Assembly: GCA_903865895.1 (NCBI GenBank)
Contig: CAIPLM010000231.1
Span: 1 to 56,106, forward strand
Direction of reading: 5' to 3'
Origin: an uncultured Rhodospirillales bacterium
GTDB lineage: Bacteria; Pseudomonadota; Alphaproteobacteria; Acetobacterales; Acetobacteraceae
DNA length: 56,106 nt
Part shown: piece by piece, positions 29,263 through 38,029 of the stretch
Numbering within the stretch: position 1 is the first letter of the stretch
How the letters are laid out: the number at the start of each line of letters is the position of its first letter
The notes under the pieces: generated by a model
What the model was told of the DNA's origin: nothing
Databases searched by the model: none
The model's input: the letters and a program-made list of their open reading frames with translations, nothing else
Position numbers and translations under genes: made by a program

Positions 29263-30465
29263 ATGACCGGTGCGGGATGGACGCTGGTGTGGATGTGCGT
29301 TCTGGTCGCGGTCAACCAGATCGGCTTCGGCGCCGTGGTGCCGGCGCTGCCACTCTATGCCCAATCCTTCGGGGTCCCGGTCTCGGCGATCGGGCTGGCC
29401 GTCGGCGTTTATGGCCTGGCCCGCTTCGCCGGCTCGCCCCCCGCCGGCTTTCTGTCGGACCGGTTCGGCCGCCGCAAGGCGCTGGCACTCGGCGGCATCG
29501 TCACCGCGCTGGGCAATTGCTGGTGCGCGCTCGCGACGTCCTATCCCGAATTCATCCTCGCCCGCTTCATCGCCGGCGCCGGAGCGGGGCTGATCGTCAC
29601 CACCGGGCAGATCGTGCTGGCCGACATCACCACGGTGGAGCGGCGGGGGCGAACGGTCTCGATCTACCAGGGCGTGTTCATTTTCGCGGCCGGCATCGGC
29701 CCCTTCCCGGGCGGGCTGCTCTCTGAGCATTTCGGCCTCAAGGCGCCCTTTGTCGCCTACTCCCTCGCTGGCATCATCGCCGGGCTGGTGGCCTGGTTCG
29801 CAGTGCCGGAAACCCGCGATGCCGGCCACGTTACCCGCCGGCGCGGCGAGGGCGCGATGCCCCTGCTCGCCCAACTCCACCGCCTCGCCGGGCTGCGCGG
29901 CTTCGTGCTGGCCTGCTTCGTCTCGCTCGCCAACGCAGTAGCGCGGACCGGCGGGCTGTTCAGTGTGGTGCCGCTGCTCGGTAGCCTGCGGCTTGGCCTG
30001 AACGTGACGCAGATCGGCTTCGGCCTCGCGCTCGGCACCGTCATCGGCTTCCTCGCCGCCTATCCCGGCGGCATGCTGGTGGACCATTTCGGCCGCAAGG
30101 CGGTGATCGCGCCCTCGACCATCCTCTCCGGGCTCTCGATGCTGCTGTTCTGCGCCGCCCCCTCCTACCCCTGGTTCATCGCCGCCAGCATCATATGGGG
30201 CACCGCCAGCTCGATCGGCGGTGCCGCCCCCTCGGTCTACGCCGCCGACAGCGCGCCCCCCGGCCTCAACGCGAGCACCGTCAGCATTTTCCGCATGGCC
30301 GGCGATATCGGCTACATCACCGGACCCGTCGCACTCGGCATCATCTCCGACCAGTTCGGCGCCGTCACCGCCCTGATCATCGCCGCCGCCCTGCTGGTGA
30401 TCGCCGGCACCCTGTTCGCCGCATTCGCGCCCGAGACCTACCGGGCGCGGGATGGAAAGAAGTAA
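29263..30465 (+). CDS. Major facilitator superfamily transporter
   Basis: 400 residues with about twelve membrane segments. The cytoplasmic loop signature DRFGRRKALALGG follows segment 2, and the repeat in the second half is DHFGRKAVIAPS. The PALPLYAQSFG start of segment 1 and the GPFPGGLLSEHFGLKAPF stretch resemble drug:H+ exporters (DHA1). The substrate is unknown. Last gene of the rarA-rluC-asmA-atp12 run, convergent with the next MFS gene and separated from it by a hairpin. Confidence 0.9.
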   Translation: MTGAGWTLVWMCVLVAVNQIGFGAVVPALPLYAQSFGVPVSAIGLAVGVYGLARFAGSPPAGFLSDRFGRRKALALGGIVTALGNCWCALATSYPEFILARFIAGAGAGLIVTTGQIVLADITTVERRGRTVSIYQGVFIFAAGIGPFPGGLLSEHFGLKAPFVAYSLAGIIAGLVAWFAVPETRDAGHVTRRRGEGAMPLLAQLHRLAGLRGFVLACFVSLANAVARTGGLFSVVPLLGSLRLGLNVTQIGFGLALGTVIGFLAAYPGGMLVDHFGRKAVIAPSTILSGLSMLLFCAAPSYPWFIAASIIWGTASSIGGAAPSVYAADSAPPGLNASTVSIFRMAGDIGYITGPVALGIISDQFGAVTALIIAAALLVIAGTLFAAFAPETYRARDGKK

Positions 30466-30492
30466 GGCGAGGGGCGCTGCCCCCCTTGCCTT
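30464..30492. terminator. Hairpin between convergent MFS genes, possible terminator
   Basis: AAGGCGAGGGG pairs with CCCCTTGCCTT (one G-T pair) around CGCTGCC. It lies between two converging genes. Neither side has a good U-tract, so its efficiency as an intrinsic terminator is doubtful. Confidence 0.5.
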
Positions 30493-30500
30493 CCTGCCTC

Positions 30501-31682
30501 CTACCGCTCCTCCGGCGGCTTGATGTGGCGGAAGCTGGCGAGGAGGAGGAGGTCGTAGGTGGCTTTCATGCCGCCGCCGATCAGGAGGGGCCAGCCGAAG
30601 GGGGAGGCGGCGAGCAGGCCGCCAGCCAGGACGGGGCCGATGGCGGAGGCCAGGCTTTTGGCCACTGCGGTCACCGAGGCGGCCGCTGCGCGTTCCTCGG
30701 GGCGGACGACGGCCATCACGTAGGAGTTGCGGGTTGGCACGTCCATTTGCGACAGCGCGCCCCTGGCGAGCAGTAGCACGATCGCCATCCAGAGGTCGGG
30801 CACGAAGGGCACGGCCATGATGAACAGGCTGGAGGGCAGGTGGGTAAATACCATCGTATTGATCAACCCGATGCGCCGGGAGACCGGCACCGCCACCAGG
30901 AAGGAGATCGCCGAACACAGGCCGGACCAGAACAGGATGGTGGCGGTGGTGCCGATGGAGAGGGCGAAGCGCTGGTAGAGCCACAGCGCGAGCAGGGATT
31001 GCACGAAGAAGCCGCTGCCCAGGCTGTCGAGGCAGAACAGCAGGGAGAGTCGCATCACGATGCCGCGCGACGGGCCGAGCGGCGCCTGCTTACCGGTGGC
31101 GCTTGCATGCTCCACCGCGGGGGAGAGCCGCGCATAAGCCAGCAACGCCACCGCGCCGAGTGCACCGTAAAGCAGGAACATCCAGCGGGCCGCCACCGTC
31201 CAGTCCCCACCGGTGACGCCGGCGAGCGCGTCGGTCAGCGGGGCGGCGAGGGTTCCGGCGGCGCCCATCAGCGTGCCGATGAGGCTGTAGCGGGCGAACA
31301 CCGCGGTGCGGCCGGCTGCGCTGACGGTCTGGGTCAGCGCCGTCTGCTCCAGTGGCAGGAACACGCTGGAATCGCCGGAGGAGGGGTTCATTGTGCCGAT
31401 CACCGCGACGGCCAGCAGCGGCCAGAATGCGGTGACGAGCGCGAAGCCGAGCCCGGTGGCGGCCATCAGCGCGCAGGCCATCAGCAGTAGGGCGCGCCGG
31501 CGGTGACGGCCGCCGAACATGCCGACGGCGAGCGTCAGCGCCGAGGAGCCGAGCAGCGTGCCGGTGATCACCGCGCCGATTTCCCAGCCGTCGAAGCCGA
31601 GCTTCGTCAGGTAGATCGGCAGGATCAGCGAGACGAACCCGTCGGCGAAGGCGCGGATGCCGCGGGCGGCGAGCAGCAGCAA
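30501..31682 (-). CDS. Major facilitator superfamily transporter
   Basis: About 393 residues, twelve membrane segments. It has the MFS loop GRHRRRALLLMAC and a second-half QMDVPTRNSYVMAVVRPEERAAAAS stretch, as in a group of uncharacterised MFS permeases. The start is unsettled: the first usual start codon in frame is TTG at 31682. The frame stays open upstream with protein-like sequence (HRGEEWWRPLPHEVGRDG) but contains no ATG, GTG or TTG before reaching the upstream gene. It follows the D-aminopeptidase on the same strand, so uptake or export of peptides or amino acids is possible but unproven. Confidence 0.85.
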   Translation of the reverse strand: MLLLAARGIRAFADGFVSLILPIYLTKLGFDGWEIGAVITGTLLGSSALTLAVGMFGGRHRRRALLLMACALMAATGLGFALVTAFWPLLAVAVIGTMNPSSGDSSVFLPLEQTALTQTVSAAGRTAVFARYSLIGTLMGAAGTLAAPLTDALAGVTGGDWTVAARWMFLLYGALGAVALLAYARLSPAVEHASATGKQAPLGPSRGIVMRLSLLFCLDSLGSGFFVQSLLALWLYQRFALSIGTTATILFWSGLCSAISFLVAVPVSRRIGLINTMVFTHLPSSLFIMAVPFVPDLWMAIVLLLARGALSQMDVPTRNSYVMAVVRPEERAAAASVTAVAKSLASAIGPVLAGGLLAASPFGWPLLIGGGMKATYDLLLLASFRHIKPPEER

Positions 31683-31747
31683 CCCGTCGCGGCCGACCTC
31701 ATGCGGCAGCGGCCGCCACCACTCCTCGCCGCGATGCCAGGAGATGG

Positions 31748-33301
31748 CTATGCGACGCGCTCGTATTCGATGTGCCGCGCCAGCCAGCAGCCGACCTCGA
31801 TGCCGGTGACCTCGCCATCGGCGCCACGGCGGAAGGCCAGGGTCCAGTCGCCGGGGGCGGAGTGATCGAGCGCACGGGGGCAGGGCATCAGCCAGATATC
31901 CTGGGCATGCGGCAGCAGCGCCTGCATGGCGCCGATGCCAAGCTCTCCCGAGCAGGCGGCATAGAGCCCGCCACCGGCGTTGATCACGGTGAGGTCGGCG
32001 CCGTATTCGGTGGAACGATAGGTGCCGGCGACGTCGAGCCCGGGCGTGCCGCTCACCGGGGTCAGCGTGGTGTCGATATTATCGAGCGGACGCTGCATCC
32101 GCACCGCACCACCTTCGGCGCTGAGGCGCGGCGAGGTGCCGAAGCTGCCATCGCCATTGCCCCCGAGCAGATCGGGATGCGGCGCGAAATGCAGCTTCAC
32201 CGCGTTCTCCGCAGGCTCCACCCGCAACGCGAGGCCGGTCTCCGGCTCGATGTAGCGCCCGCTCCAATCCGGCGCGGGGGCGCTGGCGGCGGGCGGTGCC
32301 TTCTCGCCGAACAGCGCGGCCAGCGCGTCGAGTGCGGCCGCACGGGGATCGGCCATGTGGTTGAACAGGCAGGCCACCGAGATACGCTCGGATGGAATAT
32401 AGAAGCGGAAGCTGCGCCAGCCGCGCAGCCCGCCGCCATGGCCGGTGGCCTCGCGGCCGAGGATCTTCATGCGGCTCAGCCCGAATCCGTAGGAGGCGGT
32501 CCGCCCATCCGCGAAATGCACCGGCGCGGCTTGCCGGCGGTAGCGGCTGGCCTGGTCGTCCCAGGTGGCGTCGATATGCTGCTCCCAAGCGATCATGTCC
32601 TCGATCGAGCAGGCGAGCCCGGCATCCCCGGTCCAGATGATGTTGTTGATGGCGGGGCGGAAGCCGCTCTCCACCGTGCCCTCATAGCCCACCGTGCCGC
32701 CCGGCACGTTCGATGTATCGGCGGCGAGGCGGGCGCGCGGCATGCCGGCCGGCACCAGGATCCGCTCGCGCAGCAGCTCCGCGTAGTCCCGTCCGGCACG
32801 CTCCTGGATGATGTCGGAGAGGATGCGGAAATTCTGGTTGCAGTAGGAGTAGCGGGTGCCCGGCCTGAATTGCAGGCTGCTGGTGCGGGCGATCAGGCGC
32901 CGCGCGTCGAAATCGGTGAAGCGGCCCTCGATCGGCGCGCCGCACAGCATCGCCGTCGCCCAATAGTCGCGCAGGCCGGACTGGTTATGCGCGAGGCGCA
33001 GCGCATCGGGTGCCGCCGATCCGAGCAGCGGCATCATCCGGCGCACATCGCCGTCGAGCGCCGAGGGGTCGGGGAACTGGTCCAGCATCAGGGCGCAGGT
33101 GAACTGCTTGGTGATGGAGCAGACCAGCGTCATCGTCTCGGCCGTGAAGGGGATGCGCCGCTCCGCATCCGCCCAGCCCCAAACGTGCTTCGCCAGTACC
33201 TCCCCCTCGCGCAGCACGGCGATGGCGCCGCCCGGCCCGACATAGCGGCGCGGCAGGTTGGCGATGGCGGCGTCGAAGGCGGCGGGGATATGTGTGCTCA
33301 T
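31748..33301 (-). CDS. dap: D-aminopeptidase (serine beta-lactamase fold)
   Basis: Removes N-terminal D-amino acids (D-Ala, Gly, D-Ser) from peptides. 517 residues, close to the 520 of Ochrobactrum anthropi DAP, and the sequence follows it along its length as I recall it. Catalytic residues are in place: Ser62-x-x-Lys65 in CSITKQFTC, Tyr153-x-Asn155 in YSYCN, and His288-Gly-Gly in TGHGGGLRG. The lipocalin-like domains B and C follow from about residue 330 and end VGCWLARHIEYERV, as in DAP. No signal peptide, so it should be cytoplasmic. It is divergent from the SDR operon. Confidence 0.9.
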   Translation of the reverse strand: MSTHIPAAFDAAIANLPRRYVGPGGAIAVLREGEVLAKHVWGWADAERRIPFTAETMTLVCSITKQFTCALMLDQFPDPSALDGDVRRMMPLLGSAAPDALRLAHNQSGLRDYWATAMLCGAPIEGRFTDFDARRLIARTSSLQFRPGTRYSYCNQNFRILSDIIQERAGRDYAELLRERILVPAGMPRARLAADTSNVPGGTVGYEGTVESGFRPAINNIIWTGDAGLACSIEDMIAWEQHIDATWDDQASRYRRQAAPVHFADGRTASYGFGLSRMKILGREATGHGGGLRGWRSFRFYIPSERISVACLFNHMADPRAAALDALAALFGEKAPPAASAPAPDWSGRYIEPETGLALRVEPAENAVKLHFAPHPDLLGGNGDGSFGTSPRLSAEGGAVRMQRPLDNIDTTLTPVSGTPGLDVAGTYRSTEYGADLTVINAGGGLYAACSGELGIGAMQALLPHAQDIWLMPCPRALDHSAPGDWTLAFRRGADGEVTGIEVGCWLARHIEYERVA

Positions 33302-33457
33302 GGCCGGAGCCTAGGCCCAACCGCCTCGCTATGTGAAGCCGTGCCACGCCCAATATCGCCCATGTGAAACTGATCGCGCCGGCGCGAATGCCTATCGCCG
33401 CCGCCTCGCAGGTGCCAATGTCACGGCAACGAAAGCAGCCCGTGGGAGGGACCAGCG

Positions 33458-34345
33458 ATGGAGAAACTCGAAGGCCGTGTCGCCCTTGTCACCGGCGGGG
33501 CCGGCGGCATCGGGCTCGGCATGGCGCTCGCATTCAAGGGTGCCGGCATGCGCGTGGCGATCGCCGACATCGATGCCCCCCGCCTGGCCGCCACCGCGGC
33601 CGCGCATGGGCTGCATCCGGTGCAGCTCGACATCACCCGCGCGGAGTCCTGGGACGCTGCGGTGGCGGAGGTCGAGGCATCGCTCGGCCCGATCGACCTC
33701 CTGTGTAACAACGCCGGCGTCATGCAAGGCCGCTTCGGTGACGGCACCCCGATCCATCTCGCCGATATGCCGGAGACCCTGTTCCGCACGGTGGTCGAGA
33801 TCAACCTCACCGGCAGTTTCCTTGGCGTGCGCGCCGTGGTGCCCGGCATGATCGCCCGTGGACGCGGCCACATCGTAAACACCTCATCGATGGCCGGGCT
33901 GATCGCGCCGGGCGGGCTCGGCGCCTATGCCGCGTCGAAATACGCCGTGCTGGGCATGACGGAGTCGCTACGGGCGGAACTCGCGCCGCAGGGCATCGGG
34001 GTCAGCGTGCTGTGTCCCGGCGCGGTGGAGAGCGAGCTGGTCGCCACCTCCGCCGCCCGCCACGCGGCCACGCGCGGCGAGACGGTGCCGCTCGAAGCCA
34101 GCCGGCCGGTCTCCTATCACCGCATGACCGCCGAGGCGGTGGGTGCCCGCGTGCTCCAGGCCGTGCGGGAGAACGCGCTCTATATCCTCACCCACCCCGA
34201 CTACGCCCCCCTCTTCGCCGAGCGGGCCGCCGCCATCACCGCCGGCTTCGGCGCCCCCGCCGAGCCCGGCTACTCCGAGCCGGAAATGGTGCTCACCCGG
34301 TCCCGCAACCCCGAATATGCCCGCGCCGCGCACAAGGAGACCTGA
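33458..34345 (+). CDS. Short-chain dehydrogenase/reductase
   Basis: 295 residues, classical SDR. The cofactor motif TGGAGGIG is at residues 12-19, NNAG appears mid-protein, and the active-site Ser lies in NTSSMAG with Tyr-x3-Lys in YAASK. The ATG at 33458 follows GGGAGGGACCAGCG. It oxidises or reduces an unknown alcohol/ketone with NAD(P). First of three tightly packed genes with a SnoaL-like protein (2 bp later) and a peptide-type binding protein, so it probably acts on the imported substrate. Confidence 0.92.
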   Translation: MEKLEGRVALVTGGAGGIGLGMALAFKGAGMRVAIADIDAPRLAATAAAHGLHPVQLDITRAESWDAAVAEVEASLGPIDLLCNNAGVMQGRFGDGTPIHLADMPETLFRTVVEINLTGSFLGVRAVVPGMIARGRGHIVNTSSMAGLIAPGGLGAYAASKYAVLGMTESLRAELAPQGIGVSVLCPGAVESELVATSAARHAATRGETVPLEASRPVSYHRMTAEAVGARVLQAVRENALYILTHPDYAPLFAERAAAITAGFGAPAEPGYSEPEMVLTRSRNPEYARAAHKET

Positions 34346-34347
34346 CC

Positions 34348-34791
34348 ATGGATGACCTCGCTCGCCTGCTGATCGAGCGCGCCTGCCTGCGCCTGATGAC
34401 CGCCTACTGCACCCATCTCGACAACCGCGAGACCGAGGCCTTCCTCGCTCTCTACACCCCGGAAGCCACCTGGATCCGCACCGAGCCGCTGCCTGCGATC
34501 GAACTGGCCGGACGGGAGGCGATTCGCGGCTTCGTCGAGCGGCGGGGTACCGACAGCTACTCCAAGCACCTGGTGATCAACCCGGTGATCGACGTGATCG
34601 ACGCCGACACCGCCAAGGGCGTGTCCTTCGGCATGGTGGTCCGCGGCCCGGCCGATGGCGCGCTGCCGGTGCCGATGCGCGGGCTCGAATTGCTGGTGGA
34701 GTATCGCGACAGCTTCGTTCGCACCGCCGCCGGCTGGCGGTTCGCGCGGCGCGAGATGTCCCGGCTGATCGACGTGGAGGCCAAGCGGTGA
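34348..34791 (+). CDS. SnoaL-like / NTF2-fold protein
   Basis: 147 residues from the ATG at 34348, 2 bp after the SDR stop; longer in-frame versions overlap the SDR. The pattern fits the SnoaL-like fold: an N-terminal helix pair (LIERACLRLMTAYCTHLDN), FLALYTPEATWIR, then a beta-sheet ending DSFVRTAAGWRFARREM. Such proteins are small isomerases, dehydratases or ligand binders; the reaction here is unknown. Overlaps the next gene by 4 bp. Confidence 0.8.
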   Translation: MDDLARLLIERACLRLMTAYCTHLDNRETEAFLALYTPEATWIRTEPLPAIELAGREAIRGFVERRGTDSYSKHLVINPVIDVIDADTAKGVSFGMVVRGPADGALPVPMRGLELLVEYRDSFVRTAAGWRFARREMSRLIDVEAKR

Positions 34792-36305
34792 AGGCGCTGC
34801 GCCGGCTCGCCGCCGTCCTGGCGCTGGCCGCCGGGTTCGCCGGGCCGGCGCTGGCGCAGAAATCCGCCGATACGCTGCGCATCTCCTGGCGCGACGCGGT
34901 GCCCAACGTCGATCCCTACTACAACACCCAGCGCAACGGCATCATCCTCGCCGACCTCGCCTGGGACGGGCTGCTGTATCGCGACCCCGCGACCGGCCAG
35001 ATCGGCCCCGGCCTCGCCACCGAATGGCGGCAGGTGGACGACACCACGCTCGAATTCACCCTGCGCGCGGGGGTGACCTTCCATAACGGCGATGCCTTCA
35101 CCGCCGAGGATGTCGCCTACACCGTCAACACGCTGCTGGCCGATCCGCGGATCGTCACCCCCAGCAACTACGCCTTCCTCGCCGGCGCCGAGGTGATCGA
35201 CGCCCAGCATGTCCGCCTGCGCCTCAAGCGGCCCTTCCCGCCGGCCCTCAACGTCATCGCCGCCATCATGCCGATCTGGCCCAGCGCCTATCGCGCCCGC
35301 ATCGGCGCCGAGGCCTACGCCAAGGCGCCGGTCGGCACCGGCCCCTACCGCATGCTGCCGATCACCGGGCCGGGCGAGATCGCGCTTGAACGCTTCGACG
35401 CCCACTACCCCGCCAGCCCCAAGGGGCGGCCCGCCATCCGCCGGCTCGTCATCCATCAGGTCGCCGACGTCACCACTGAAATGGCGGAGCTGCTCGGCAA
35501 CCGCGCCGACTGGATCTCCGATTTCCCGGCCGACCAGTTCGACAACATCGCCCGCCTGCCCACACTGCAGGCCGTGCGCGCCGAGGTGCAGCGCGTCACC
35601 TACCTCAACATGGATGCCGCCGGCCGCTCCGGCGCCGGCAATCCGCTCACCAACCTCAAGGTCCGCCAGGCGATCGCCCACGCGATCGACCGCGAAACCC
35701 TGGCCGCGCAATTCATGCCCGGCGGCTCGCACGTGCTCAACATCGCCTGCTTCCCCGGCGAATTCGGCTGCGACCAGTCGGCCGGCGTGCACTACCCCTT
35801 TGACCCCGCGAAAGCCCGCGCCCTGCTGGCCGAAGCCGGATTCGCCAACGGCGTCGAGCTCGATCTCTACTCCTACCTGCCGGGGATCTGGACCGGCGCC
35901 ATTCAGAACTACCTTGCCGCCGCCGGCATCACCGCGCGCACCCACACCATGTCGGCCGGCGCCGTCATCCAGCTCGCCCAGCAGGGCAAGCTGCCGCTCG
36001 CCTTCGCCGGCTGGGGCGGCTTCGCGGTGAACGACGTCTCGGCCTTCCTCGGCTACTTCTACACCAAGGGCAGCTTCGCCATGGCCTACGACGACGAGGT
36101 GACCGCGCTCGTCACCGAAGGCGCCCGCATCCTCGATACCGAGCGCCGCCGCGCCCTCTACGACCAGGCCTTCCGCCTCATCACCGAGCGCGCGTATTTT
36201 CTGCCGTTGTTCACGTACGTGAAGACCTACGGCTTCTCCCGCCAGCTCGATTTCACGCCCTGGCCGGACGACAACCCCCGCTTCTACCGGGCGCGCTGGA
36301 AGTAG
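34788..36305 (+). CDS. ABC transporter substrate-binding protein, SBP_bac_5 family
   Basis: 505 residues. The GTG start at 34788 overlaps the previous stop (GTGA). Sec signal peptide of about 24 residues (MKALRRLAAVLALAAGFAGPALAQ). Mature protein has the family landmarks LEFTLRAGVTFHNGDAFTAEDVAYT, PVGTGPYRM and LKVRQAIAHAIDRE. The family binds peptides, nickel, opines, sugars and more, so the ligand is unknown. No permease or ATPase gene is adjacent. The context with SDR and SnoaL-like genes suggests a non-peptide ligand. Confidence 0.92.
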   Translation: MKALRRLAAVLALAAGFAGPALAQKSADTLRISWRDAVPNVDPYYNTQRNGIILADLAWDGLLYRDPATGQIGPGLATEWRQVDDTTLEFTLRAGVTFHNGDAFTAEDVAYTVNTLLADPRIVTPSNYAFLAGAEVIDAQHVRLRLKRPFPPALNVIAAIMPIWPSAYRARIGAEAYAKAPVGTGPYRMLPITGPGEIALERFDAHYPASPKGRPAIRRLVIHQVADVTTEMAELLGNRADWISDFPADQFDNIARLPTLQAVRAEVQRVTYLNMDAAGRSGAGNPLTNLKVRQAIAHAIDRETLAAQFMPGGSHVLNIACFPGEFGCDQSAGVHYPFDPAKARALLAEAGFANGVELDLYSYLPGIWTGAIQNYLAAAGITARTHTMSAGAVIQLAQQGKLPLAFAGWGGFAVNDVSAFLGYFYTKGSFAMAYDDEVTALVTEGARILDTERRRALYDQAFRLITERAYFLPLFTYVKTYGFSRQLDFTPWPDDNPRFYRARWK

Positions 36306-36324
36306 CCCGTCGCGCCGAAGGCGG

Positions 36325-37851
36325 CTATTTCGCCATTTTGAGGCCCTGGATGCGGATCAGCCCGTCCGGCACCGGCCGGTAGCCCGACACCTTGGCCGAC
36401 ATCGCGACGATGATGGCGGGGTTGCTGAGATACAACACCGGCAGGTCCTGCTGCACCTGCTGGGTGATCTTGGCGTAGAGCCCGCGGCGTGCGGCAAGAT
36501 CGGTGGTCGCCCGCGCGGCGTCGAGCCAGGTGTCGACGTCAGAATTGGCGTAGTGGCTTTCGTTCAGCGCGCCCTTGGAGTGCAGCCCGTTATAGAGATT
36601 GCCGTCGGGGTCGGCGCGGCCGGACCAGCCGATGGCCGAGACCTCGAAATCCCCGCTGGTCTGCGCCGATAGCGCCGCGCCGAATTCGGTGGCGCGCACC
36701 TTCACGTCAAACCCCGCCTCGGCGGCCATCGCCTGGATGATTTCGCCGGTCTGCTTCTGGTCGGGCAGGGTGGTCACCGTGAGCACCACCGGCACCGGCA
36801 ACGTCACGCCGGCCTCCTTCAGCAACGCCTTGGCCTTGGCGAGGTCACGCTTCGGCGGCGGCAAGTCCTTGTTGTACATCGGATTGCTCGCCGTCATGCC
36901 CTGGGCGAGCGGGGCGTACAGCCCGTTATAGACCACCTGCACCAGCGCCTCGCGGTCGATCGCCGCCTCGAAGGCGCGGCGCACCAGGGCATTGCTGCCG
37001 ATCGGCGATTTCGCCTTGGGCCCGTTGCCGACATTGATGTTGAGGCTCTGATAGCCGAGGCCGGGATAGACTAGGCCGACCAGCCGCTTATCCGCCTTCA
37101 CCGCCGCCACGTCGGTCGCCGCGATGCGCTCGCCGATATCGATCGCGCCGGCCTGTAAATTGGTCAGCCGCACCGCGTTGTCGATGATCGGCTGGAACAC
37201 CACGCGGCGGAAATGGATGTTGCCGGCATCCCAGTAGCCATCGAACCGGTCGAACACCATGCGGTCCTGCGCGACGCGCTCGGTGAACTTGAACGGCCCG
37301 TTGCATACCGGCGCGGCGCCGAATTCCTTGCCGGCGGCCTCGGCGGCCTTGGGTGAGACGATCATGCCGGCGCGGTCGGTCAGCAAAGAAAGGAAGGGCG
37401 AGGAGGGGGATTTCAGCACCACCCGCGCGGTGAGCTTGTCCACCACCTCCACCCGCTCGATGGTGGCGATCTCGCCGCGCCGCGTGCTGCCGGGGAAGGT
37501 GAGGTGGCGCTCGAAACCGTATTTCACCGCAGCGGCATCCATCTCGGTGCCGTCGTGGAACTTCACCCCCGATCGCAGTTTGAGGATGAGGGTTTTCGAA
37601 TCCGCCCACTCATACCCCACCGCCAGCTGCGGCACGATTTCGAGCTTCTCGTTGATGTCGAACAACTTGTCGCACAGGGCGGCGAAGACGAAGCGCCCGG
37701 AATAGGTGCGCGCCTGGGTGGGGTCCAGCATGTCGGCGTCATCGGCAAGCGCAATGCGCAACGTGCCGTCCTGCGCGGCGGCGGGCATGGCGAGAGCAAG
37801 CGGCGCGGCGATGAACGCCAGGGCGGCGAGAGCGAAGCGGGGCGTGCGCAT
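36325..37851 (-). CDS. ABC transporter substrate-binding protein, SBP_bac_5 family
   Basis: 508 residues from the ATG at 37851, which starts the Sec signal peptide (MRTPRFALAALAFIAAPLAL, ending AAAQ). Alternative starts at 37863 (ATG) and 37869 (TTG) add 4-6 residues. Landmarks include LKLRSGVKFHDGTEMDAAAVKYGFE, NALVRRAFEAAIDREALVQ and AKALLKEAGV. It stands alone on the minus strand, convergent with the previous binding protein and behind a terminator and a leader hairpin. No transporter partners adjacent; ligand unknown. Confidence 0.92.
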   Translation of the reverse strand: MRTPRFALAALAFIAAPLALAMPAAAQDGTLRIALADDADMLDPTQARTYSGRFVFAALCDKLFDINEKLEIVPQLAVGYEWADSKTLILKLRSGVKFHDGTEMDAAAVKYGFERHLTFPGSTRRGEIATIERVEVVDKLTARVVLKSPSSPFLSLLTDRAGMIVSPKAAEAAGKEFGAAPVCNGPFKFTERVAQDRMVFDRFDGYWDAGNIHFRRVVFQPIIDNAVRLTNLQAGAIDIGERIAATDVAAVKADKRLVGLVYPGLGYQSLNINVGNGPKAKSPIGSNALVRRAFEAAIDREALVQVVYNGLYAPLAQGMTASNPMYNKDLPPPKRDLAKAKALLKEAGVTLPVPVVLTVTTLPDQKQTGEIIQAMAAEAGFDVKVRATEFGAALSAQTSGDFEVSAIGWSGRADPDGNLYNGLHSKGALNESHYANSDVDTWLDAARATTDLAARRGLYAKITQQVQQDLPVLYLSNPAIIVAMSAKVSGYRPVPDGLIRIQGLKMAK

Positions 37852-37889
37852 GGGCGGTGGCATCCTCAACCTGTTCCACCGACATGCTA

Positions 37890-37935
37890 GAGCAACAGCC
37901 GATCAGACGGCAACGCCGTCCGGCTAAAGTTGCTC
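37890..37935 (-). promoter_or_regulatory. Three-helix nested hairpin upstream of the 36,325-37,851 gene
   Basis: GAGCAAC pairs with GTTGCTC; inside it AGCCG pairs with CGGCT; and innermost GACGGC pairs with GCCGTC around AAC. It lies between the terminator at 37,938-37,993 and the next gene's start, in that gene's probable leader. It shares the CTAGAGC word with the neighbouring hairpin, so both may be units of one dispersed repeat. Confidence 0.5.
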
Positions 37936-37937
37936 GC

Positions 37938-37993
37938 TAAAACAAAAAGCTAGAGCGATAGCGGGGCTTCTATCAGCACCGCTATCGCTCTAG
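37938..37993 (-). terminator. Rho-independent terminator of the minus-strand PBP1 gene
   Basis: Perfect 15-bp arms CTAGAGCGATAGCGG (37950-37964) and CCGCTATCGCTCTAG (37979-37993) with a 14-base loop. On the minus strand the stem is followed by CTTTTTGTTTT. It ends transcription of the gene stopping at 38030. Confidence 0.85.
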
Positions 37994-38029
37994 AGGGGCC
38001 GGCCGGGAAAAGGCCAGCCCAATCCGGCG

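Noticed and set aside
31772-33367. Long plus-strand frame (531 codons)
   Set aside because: Antisense shadow of the D-aminopeptidase, which has intact catalytic motifs; the shadow has His/Gln/Arg/Gly-rich composition and no family motif.
33331-33368. ATGTGAA direct repeat, 31 bp apart, between the D-aminopeptidase and SDR genes
   Set aside because: Short, non-palindromic and not clearly tied to a promoter; chance is likely.
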